A stretch of 16,886 nucleotides of DNA from assembly GCA_964490635.1 (NCBI GenBank), contig CAZBCK010000020.1, positions 1-16,886 of the forward strand. Reading direction: 5' to 3'. A program made the position numbers and the translations under genes. The DNA is from JAYEHC01 sp964490635 (GTDB lineage Bacteria; Patescibacteriota; Minisyncoccia; JAHIHE01; JAGLIN01). The notes under the pieces were generated by a model, which was given only the letters and a program-made list of their open reading frames with translations, was not told where the DNA came from and did no database searches. Shown here in pieces: positions 12,176 through 16,886 of the stretch (within the stretch, counting starts at the first letter, position 1; the number at the start of each line of letters is the position of its first letter).

Positions 12176-13087
12176 TTATTTTTTTAAATATCCATAAATG
12201 CTCGTTGCGGCAATCGCCCCCTCAGAAACAGCGGTGACAATTTGGCGAAGTCCGTTGGAACCATTTGTAATATCCCCTGCCGCATAGATACCTTCCACAT
12301 TAGTAGCACCGTTTGCTTCTATGGTAATACAGCCGCTTTTGTCAATTTCAACTCCCAGCTTTTTTGCCAAATCCACAAAAGGAACCGAGCCCACTTCAAT
12401 AAACAAACCATCTAGTTTTATTTTATCGCTGCCATTATATTTATTGTCAATTTCGATCAGTTCAACCTTTTTATCTCCCGCTACTTTCGCTACATTTGTA
12501 TTATAGATAATTTCTATTTTAGGATTTTTTTCCAGTCTTTCCAAAATAACCGGTTCGCATCTCATTATCTCTTTTCTATAAATTAAATAAGTTTTCTCTG
12601 TGTATTCAGAAAGCATCTCCGCTGCCATTGCTGCTGAATTACTACCGCCGATAACCGCAACAATTTTACCTTTAAAAAACGCTCCATCACAAACAGCGCA
12701 ATAACTTACACCTTTCCCTAAAAATTCTTCTTCGCCCGGAACATTCAGTTTCCTATGTTTTGTTCCCAAGGCAATTAAAATTGCTTTTGATTGATATGTT
12801 TTATTTAAATTTGTTTTCGCGATAAATGCTCCGTTACCTTTGCTAATTTCCACAACTTCTTCTTCCATAATTTCCGCTCCCAAGCTTTTGGCGTGTTCGT
12901 AAAATTTCATAACCAAATCGGAACCGCTGATAGATTTTTCTCCCGGCCAGTTCTCAATCTTATGCGCCTTAAAAAGAGATCCGCCAAAAATATTGCCGAT
13001 TACCAGATGGCTAATTTTATACCTTGAAGCATAAATTGACGCCGCCATTCCCGTCGGTCCGGCGCCTAAAATTATAAGATCATACAT
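12176..13087 (-). CDS. trxB: Thioredoxin reductase-like FAD/NAD(P) disulfide oxidoreductase
   Basis: Residues are numbered from a TTG at 13129, but the ATG at 13087 (residue 15, MYDLIILGAGPTGM) is clearly the better start and gives 303 residues. The FAD-binding GAGPTG (22-27) and GIYAAGD (280-286) frame a nucleotide-binding domain with the redox-active CAVC (144-147). The second dinucleotide site is GGSNSAAMAAEML (161-173) followed by YRKEIMRCEP (184-193). E. coli TrxB has GGGNTAVEEA and HRRDGFRA, so two of three arginines are kept here and one is Lys, while the acidic EE pair is lost. It should reduce thioredoxin; the electron donor (NADPH, NADH or ferredoxin) is uncertain. A thioredoxin and a ferredoxin are encoded 3 kb upstream. 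Confidence 0.92.
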   Translation of the reverse strand: MYDLIILGAGPTGMAASIYASRYKISHLVIGNIFGGSLFKAHKIENWPGEKSISGSDLVMKFYEHAKSLGAEIMEEEVVEISKGNGAFIAKTNLNKTYQSKAILIALGTKHRKLNVPGEEEFLGKGVSYCAVCDGAFFKGKIVAVIGGSNSAAMAAEMLSEYTEKTYLIYRKEIMRCEPVILERLEKNPKIEIIYNTNVAKVAGDKKVELIEIDNKYNGSDKIKLDGLFIEVGSVPFVDLAKKLGVEIDKSGCITIEANGATNVEGIYAAGDITNGSNGLRQIVTAVSEGAIAATSIYGYLKK

Positions 13088-13218
13088 AGATTTATTTAAA
13101 CATTTAGCCCGCTTCCCACTTTGTCGCAATGTTTTCTGCAGAGAATTACACCATTATACCTATTATAATACTATATAATGAAATAATATGCAAAAAAGAA
13201 AACCAGCCCAAATAAAAA

Positions 13219-13244
13219 AGGAGCTTAAAAAAAATAAAGCTCCT
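13219..13244 (-). terminator. Bidirectional hairpin terminator
   Basis: AGGAGCTT (13219-13226) and AAGCTCCT (13237-13244) form an 8-bp stem with a 10-nt loop. On the minus strand a TTTTTT run starts immediately after the stem; on the plus strand TTTTT follows after three bases. It is strongest on the minus strand. Confidence 0.75.
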
Positions 13245-13384
13245 CGCTTTTTGTAGTTTAAATCAAACCTGATGTCTGATTTTTTTGGTTAGTTGTTGTT
13301 TGTTTTGTTTCTTATTTCTCCTAAAATTAATTCTCCCAAAGATCCATCAATGCCATCATCCCAAGAATCCTTGAGATTTCTAAA

Positions 13385-13413
13385 ATAAAAAAAACGGACT
13401 CGCAAATCCGTTT
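13385..13413 (-). terminator. Intrinsic terminator after the PsbP-like gene
   Basis: On the minus strand, AAACGGATT-TGCG-AGTCCGTTT forms a 9-bp stem with one wobble pair, followed by a T-run (A8 on the plus strand at 13386-13393). It lies 26 nt after the stop codon of the gene at 13439-14071. Confidence 0.85.
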
Positions 13414-13438
13414 CTTAAAATAGTCTTCAAGCAAATTT

Positions 13439-14071
13439 TTACAAAAATCTAATTGTTAAAAGAATTTGTTTTTCTGTTTCTGATAATCCTCCCTTGAGAT
13501 CTATATTGCTAAAAAATATTTTATACAGATGTCCATTATTTTCAACAAATATACTATAGTATGTTCCCTCGCCATGCTCTGTAACTTCTATAGCATTTTG
13601 GTCATCAATTTTTATTTCTCCTATTTTTTCTATTGAATCGTCCTTTTCAATTAATTCATCAATCGTTGCCGCGCCCAGTTCATTTGCTTTATTAACATAT
13701 TCTTCTTCTGCCGAAGAGTAATAATAGATTGTAACATCAGCGCCCCAAGGACCATAATTTTCTCCGTCAAATAAAGTTTTTTGCTCTTCTATTAATTTCA
13801 ATGTTTGAGGACTAGTTAATTCTAAACACTGATTACTATTCTCTTTAATTTTCCAATTTTCCGGGTAATCAACCCTAAATCCAAATTCTTCGTTTTGATA
13901 AACTTTCCAGCCATTAATTATAGATTGCGGTTCTTGCTTTGTTTGTGATTTATTATCAATTACTGGTTTGGCGGGTTCATCCGGTTTCATGGTTAAAATA
14001 AATACCAATGCCATAGCTATTCCCAACACCAGTATTACTAATATTATCTTGTTTGTTTTTACTTTTGTCAT
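13439..14071 (-). CDS. Membrane-anchored PsbP-like protein of unknown function
   Basis: The 210-residue protein has a basic N-terminus, one membrane segment (about 8-27, IILVILVLGIAMALVFILTM) and a Pro/Lys/Gln linker (30-52). An extracytoplasmic domain then begins with YQNEEFGFRVDYPENWKI (about 58-75). The 'NE..GF...YP..W' start is characteristic of PsbP-like/MOG1-type folds seen on many bacterial surface proteins; I cannot assign a ligand. No lipobox Cys is present, so it is probably anchored by the uncleaved helix. The gene at 15371-16030 is a broken relative (NEIIGIEFEYPRDW). The promoter is excellent and the mRNA would be leaderless: TATAAT lies 9 nt before the ATG. A terminator follows. 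Confidence 0.78.
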   Translation of the reverse strand: MTKVKTNKIILVILVLGIAMALVFILTMKPDEPAKPVIDNKSQTKQEPQSIINGWKVYQNEEFGFRVDYPENWKIKENSNQCLELTSPQTLKLIEEQKTLFDGENYGPWGADVTIYYYSSAEEEYVNKANELGAATIDELIEKDDSIEKIGEIKIDDQNAIEVTEHGEGTYYSIFVENNGHLYKIFFSNIDLKGGLSETEKQILLTIRFL

Positions 14072-14080
14072 AAGTTTGAA

Positions 14081-14108
14081 ATTATAAATATAAAATAATA
14101 AAAAGCAA
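14081..14108 (-). promoter_or_regulatory. Leaderless-type promoter for the PsbP-like gene
   Basis: On the minus strand, -35 TTGCTT (14103-14108), a 16-nt spacer and a perfect -10 TATAAT (14081-14086) precede the ATG by only 9 nt. The transcript would begin within about 3 nt of the start codon. Confidence 0.65.
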
Positions 14109-14205
14109 CGAAATTTAAAAAAATAACAAGGAGAATAAAAATTCTACTTTTTTGTTTTACCCTTCTTGTATTTTGCAGTTATTTGTTTGCGCTTTTTATT
14201 TTTAT

Positions 14206-15150
14206 TTAATACAATGTCCTCCCTTGTGTATATAACTTGTACTCCTTGTCAGAAACAATTCTGACATTGCTCAGATCTGATTTGCCGCCATGCCTTATAA
14301 ATGCTCTCCACGAACCAAGCGGTTTGCGGAAAACATTTTTAACGCCTGATCTTTCCTGATAACTTGCAATCAGAGATATCTCAGGATTGTTAGCCCTTTT
14401 AATAAATGTTCCCGCGGGCAAATAAATTGCCTGAGGATGAAAAGTGCCATGCCTGTTCAACTCTCTGTTCGTTACCGGTCTGATATCTCCCCATTTGAAG
14501 CCACAAGAGTTAAATTTGCTTGCCGAAGATATCCAAGCTTTGTTGCCTAAGTTACTTAGGCGATATACACGGGAAGCACCCGTTGCTCTGACAAGATTTA
14601 AGTAGTCAGAGGGCTTATGGAAATTGTTGAGACCAGATTTGGAAGTTCGACCTTCTAGAAAGTTTTGGTATTTACCTTTGCGAATACCAAAATGCAGATG
14701 AGCTCCTCCGTCTCCATTCTCGCCAGCATTTCCGATCCGTCCGATTACCTCTCCCTTTGTGACTATCTTATTCATTGCCGCAAATGGATATCTTTCAGAA
14801 AGATGTCCGTAGATTGAACATACCTTACTGCCATCAGGCAATTTATGCTCAATGACCACTACCTGTCCATATCCACATCCGTCGCGATTGGGACCATTTT
14901 TCCGAAAAACAACTTTTCCATTGGCTATCGCACGCACTCGTTCATACTTCACAGCTTTCAAATCTTCGCCCGAGTGATACAATCCGCTCCACAAATACTG
15001 CCCATAGCTATAACCAGTGACCACATAACTATTTAGCGGATTTTGAAAACTATCCGCCGTTGCGTACGCCGATGCTGTTGTGCTTCCGGCTAAGACAATT
15101 ATTATTGCCAAAGCCACAACTATTTCTGTTCTTACGATTCTTTCTGCCAT
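14206..15150 (-). CDS. Secreted M23 (LytM-type) zinc metallopeptidase with C-terminal repeat domain
   Basis: Numbered from an upstream ATG at 15159, the chain has a signal peptide (hydrophobic 13-28, likely cleavage near TASA-YA, 31). An M23 domain follows, with zinc ligands His62 and Asp66 (YHSGEDL), His118 (YGHL), and His154 and His156 (GAHLHFG). Such enzymes cut peptide bonds in peptidoglycan cross-links. The C-terminus (about 190-317) has two related units: VYRLSNLGNKAWISSASKF...WGDIRPVTNREL, and a second one with SWRAFI...SNVRIVSDKEY. These resemble the surface-protein repeats common in Candidate Phyla genomes. The ATG at 15150 is preferred: AGGAG sits 9 nt before it, while it abuts the upstream ATG. 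Base composition is more GC-rich than neighbouring genes. It is a candidate for remodelling its own or a host cell wall. Confidence 0.88.
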   Translation of the reverse strand: MAERIVRTEIVVALAIIIVLAGSTTASAYATADSFQNPLNSYVVTGYSYGQYLWSGLYHSGEDLKAVKYERVRAIANGKVVFRKNGPNRDGCGYGQVVVIEHKLPDGSKVCSIYGHLSERYPFAAMNKIVTKGEVIGRIGNAGENGDGGAHLHFGIRKGKYQNFLEGRTSKSGLNNFHKPSDYLNLVRATGASRVYRLSNLGNKAWISSASKFNSCGFKWGDIRPVTNRELNRHGTFHPQAIYLPAGTFIKRANNPEISLIASYQERSGVKNVFRKPLGSWRAFIRHGGKSDLSNVRIVSDKEYKLYTQGRTLY

Positions 15151-15370
15151 TTCTACCATCTCCTGTTTATATACTATGGTTTCTGCCAGTTCTGTTTCTC
15201 AGGAAAACTACTCTTTTTTATTTTTCAAAGAACAATTCCCTCCTCATTAAAACAAACACTTGCTCTGCATACAAATTTTTATAGAAAGTTAGAACTCATA
15301 TAGAGCATAACCTTCATTTGCAAACAGGGAGATGTTTATTTTTATCTAAAAAAATATTTGATTGAATGTA
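15151..15370. other. Gap upstream of the M23 gene
   Basis: AGGAG (15160-15164, minus strand) serves the M23 start. Further upstream, minus-strand AGGAGGG and a nine-codon ATG frame (MRRELFFEK) could be a leader peptide, but the evidence is thin. A weak TTGCAA/TATATG pair (about 15300-15326) might be a promoter. Nothing else is evident. Confidence 0.35.
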
Positions 15371-16030
15371 CTATTCTGGAATCTTTAAAGTTAATAATAA
15401 TTGTTGATATTGATCAGCCCTTTTTTCATAATTGTCTTTTCCTTTAAAATCAAAAATTAATATATATTTCCCAGTGGCAACCATAGCACTATAGCTTAAG
15501 TCACCTTTTGTTTTTGTTATACCCCAAATATATTTAACACCATTGGAACTAATTTCCTCTTCGCATTCAATGGCAAGACTGCCATTTTGCTAACATTTAA
15601 TTGCTTCATATTGTGCGTCTATTGGCATATTCTCATAATTTAAAAGAGTATGAGCAAGATAAGAGGCATCAGGCAAATTCATAACAAAGCTATTGTATCT
15701 TTTGCTATCTTTCATAGTATCGCCCATATCATCAGGTTTTAAAGTATCCCAATCACGAGGATACTCAAATTCAATACCTATAATTTCATTCCGATAAGTT
15801 TTATAATCTAAGGTATCAACCTCTGAAATATCATCATTCACATTGTCTTCCACATCATTAGAAATAGTATCATTATCCTCCACCGCCGGCGCCAAAACAG
15901 GAGCAACCACATCCCTCTTCACAAAAACACTCCACCCCAAAACCAGCGTGGCAATAACCACGCATAACCCTATGAAAATAATTGGAAGTTGTTTTTTTAA
16001 ATATAGGTTTGAAACTTTGGTGTTCTTGAT
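15371..16030 (-). pseudogene. Membrane-anchored PsbP-like gene with in-frame amber codon and missing start
   Basis: From GTG at 15961 the frame runs 123 codons: a membrane helix (VVIATLVLGWSVFV), an acidic linker, then YRNEIIGIEFEYPRDW, the same signature as the gene at 13439. It stops at a TAG (15590-15592). The same frame then continues without a break for 72 codons with protein-like text (QNGSLAIECEEEISSNGVKY, then GKYILIFDFKGKD) to a TAG at 15371-15373. Upstream of the GTG the frame is also open, reading KNTKVSNLYLKKQLPIIFIG, the natural basic flank and first half of the helix. The expected ATG position, however, is ATC (16028-16030), right after a stop. Intact genes here use TAG as a stop, so general reassignment is excluded. 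Decay is the simplest reading; readthrough is possible. Confidence 0.8.
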
Positions 16031-16219
16031 TTAAAAATAACAGAGAGCAGAAAATATGTTAAACCAAATTTTCTTTCTTTAGAAAAAAACATCTCTCCTC
16101 TTTAATTTAGTATCACCTACAACAATGCTTCTATCTTTTAAAAGATTACCAGTAAAAGACAGAAAGCTATCATAAAAATTACTTGATAAATTTGATAATT
16201 AAGAACTCGTCCCAAGCAA
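16031..16219. other. Gap between the ferredoxin and the broken PsbP-like gene
   Basis: This AT-rich gap has overlapping short open frames on both strands. On minus, an ATG-less frame ends ...GNLLKDRSIVVGDTKLKRRD before a TAA; on plus, a 16-codon frame reads MLLSFKRLPVKDRKLS. Neither has a ribosome-binding site or a recognised family. It may hold a remnant, but no gene is supported. Confidence 0.35.
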
Positions 16220-16411
16220 CTACTCCTCAACCTTTATTGCTCCAACCGGACAGCTGCCTGCAACCATCTCACAATCGCATTTTTCACAGCCATTTTCATT
16301 GATAACTTTTGCTTTTCCGTCATCTTGCAATTCAAAAACTTCGGGGCACAAACTCGCGCATGCTCCGCAACCAACGCATAATTCTTGGTCAATTATTATT
16401 TTTTTTGCCAT
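16220..16411 (-). CDS. Ferredoxin, 4Fe-4S type
   Basis: This 63-residue soluble electron carrier has a first motif CVGCGACASLCPEVF (12-26), with Cys12, 15, 18 and 22. Its C-terminal half carries C42, C45, C47 and C54 followed by Pro (SCPVGAI). Single-cluster ferredoxins of the COG1141 type use CxxCxxC plus the late CP. Here four further cysteines are present (22, 42, 45, 47), so a second cluster or a structural disulfide is possible, but the second set (Cx2CxCx6CP) is not canonical. The chain is acidic, as usual for ferredoxins. It follows thioredoxin by 19 nt, so the two are probably cotranscribed. Partners may include the flavoprotein at 6791-7333 or the TrxB-like enzyme. It stops with TAG. 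Confidence 0.93.
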   Translation of the reverse strand: MAKKIIIDQELCVGCGACASLCPEVFELQDDGKAKVINENGCEKCDCEMVAGSCPVGAIKVEE

Positions 16412-16430
16412 ATTTCGTTTTTTATTATAA

Positions 16431-16760
16431 TTATTCTTCGCTTATTACTTTTTTGATTTTCTCGGTCAAAACTTCTTTTGGTTGAACCCCTATTATTTCA
16501 TCAACGATTTTTCCGTTTTTAAAAAGTTTTAGTGAAGGAATACCTAAAACCTCATATTCCCCGGCTATTTCTGAATTTTCATCAACATTAAGTTTTCCGA
16601 TCTTTATTTTCCCTTCAAATTCTTTCGCCAATTCTTCAATAATCGGTCCAAGCATCACGCATGGTCCGCACCATGGCGCCCAAAAATCCACCAGCACCGG
16701 TAAAGGGTTGGATTTAATAACTTCCTCTTCAAAATTCTGATTAGTTAATGTAACATACAT
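16431..16760 (-). CDS. trxA: Thioredoxin
   Basis: This 109-residue protein is of normal thioredoxin length. The active site WCGPC is at residues 30-34 in VDFWAPWCGPC, the buried Asp25 is present, and the cis-Pro is in GIPSLKLF (about 73-80). The GKIVDEIIGVQPKE segment completes the fold. It reduces protein disulfides in the cytoplasm and would be recycled by the TrxB-like enzyme encoded at 12176-13087. It precedes the ferredoxin gene by 19 nt on the same strand, an unusual operon partner. No Shine-Dalgarno is seen in the AT-rich leader. Confidence 0.97.
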   Translation of the reverse strand: MYVTLTNQNFEEEVIKSNPLPVLVDFWAPWCGPCVMLGPIIEELAKEFEGKIKIGKLNVDENSEIAGEYEVLGIPSLKLFKNGKIVDEIIGVQPKEVLTEKIKKVISEE

Positions 16761-16886
16761 ATTTATTGTTATTATTATTTAGTTAAATTTACCTTTTTTA
16801 ATTCTACCAATTTTTTAAAAAAATATCAAGGGTACGGAAAAATGAATAGGACTTCCTCATTCTTGCCTCGCTGGAGAAAGTAAGGA
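16761..16886. other. Right edge upstream of thioredoxin
   Basis: AT-rich leader sequence of the thioredoxin gene runs to about 16830. The last 50 bases are more GC-rich and include TTGCCTCGCTGGAG, sharing 13 bases with 5030-5042. A GAATGAGGAAGTCC motif on the minus strand superficially recalls RNase P RNA but lacks the surrounding conserved sequence. Confidence 0.35.

Larger units (their letters stand above)
13088..13438. other. Gap with two terminators, promoter-like boxes and short open frames
   Basis: Two TATAAT boxes on the plus strand (13164-13169, 13174-13179) and one on the minus strand form an AT-rich promoter zone that could serve trxB. A 22-codon basic plus-strand frame (13188-13256, MQKRKPAQ...) runs into the hairpin at 13219-13244 and is probably not a gene. 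Between the two minus-strand terminators, an ATG-less frame (13289-13414) reads NLKDSWDDGIDGSLGELILG. Confidence 0.45.

Noticed and set aside
13188..13256. 22-codon plus-strand frame after two TATAAT boxes
   Set aside because: It runs through the hairpin at 13219-13244, has no ribosome-binding site and is mostly Lys codons from A-runs.
14144..14215. 23-codon very basic frame overlapping the end of the M23 gene, with AGGGAGG nearby
   Set aside because: The only possible start is ATT, two bases from the Shine-Dalgarno-like motif. The Lys-rich text is expected from AT-rich sequence, and no family was recognised.
15371..15961. Genome-wide reassignment of TAG to an amino acid
   Set aside because: S16, glutamate dehydrogenase and ferredoxin all end naturally at TAG, so the interior TAG is a local event.
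16829..16886. RNase P RNA fragment suggested by GAGGAAGTCC on the minus strand
   Set aside because: The conserved core is GAGGAAAGTCC with defined flanks. One A is missing and the following bases are AT-rich leader of the thioredoxin gene, with no P4 partner visible.
1..16886. CRISPR array, tRNA or rRNA genes
   Set aside because: No regularly spaced direct repeats and no T-loop GGTTCGA-type or rRNA-like stretches were found by reading both strands; short or unusual tRNAs could still be missed by eye.

Overview
This is an AT-rich bacterial window of compact housekeeping genes. Almost all of them lie on the minus strand; the one convincing plus-strand gene is rpmB at 3912-4106. TAA, TAG and TGA all end intact genes, so the standard bacterial code applies. 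Shine-Dalgarno motifs are scarce, and two genes have a -10 box only 9-12 nt before the ATG. Ribosomal protein S16 has a long Lys/Glu tail, and there are membrane-anchored 'NE..G...YP..W' proteins and a secreted M23 peptidase with a Trp-Ile repeat domain. Together these suggest a Candidate Phyla Radiation (Patescibacteria) genome. This is inference from gene style; no marker phylogeny was possible.

Layout, left to right: KH-domain RNA-binding protein and S16 (75-1192); an accessory patch with a HTH/ImmA-type peptidase pair, a MITE-like repeat and a tiny membrane-protein/acidic-peptide operon (1305-3031); site-2 protease, L28 on the opposite strand and ComF (3204-4989); histidyl-tRNA synthetase, an iron-sulfur flavoprotein, signal peptidase I and class II fructose-bisphosphate aldolase (5184-8901); a broken GIY-YIG-type gene with a DUF4357 domain (9113-9708); triosephosphate isomerase, Glu/Leu dehydrogenase and a thioredoxin-reductase-like flavoprotein (9737-13087); an anchored PsbP-like protein, an M23 peptidase and a second, broken PsbP-like gene (13439-16030); and a ferredoxin/thioredoxin pair (16220-16760).

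Functionally, fba and tpiA supply adjacent glycolytic steps, gdh links glutamate and 2-oxoglutarate, and trxB, trx and fd form a thiol-redox set. lepB, the M50 protease and the M23 enzyme serve membrane and envelope processing.

The main surprises are as follows. Three accessory genes are interrupted: two by single-base losses in or beside short A/T runs, one by an in-frame amber codon plus a missing start. An unannotated L28 gene is present. A 7-bp microsatellite encodes an insert in TpiA. Several families of palindromic or MITE-like repeats sit in the gaps, and two homologous hairpin modules bracket the HTH/peptidase locus. I saw no tRNA, rRNA or CRISPR array, and no clearly novel multi-gene system.
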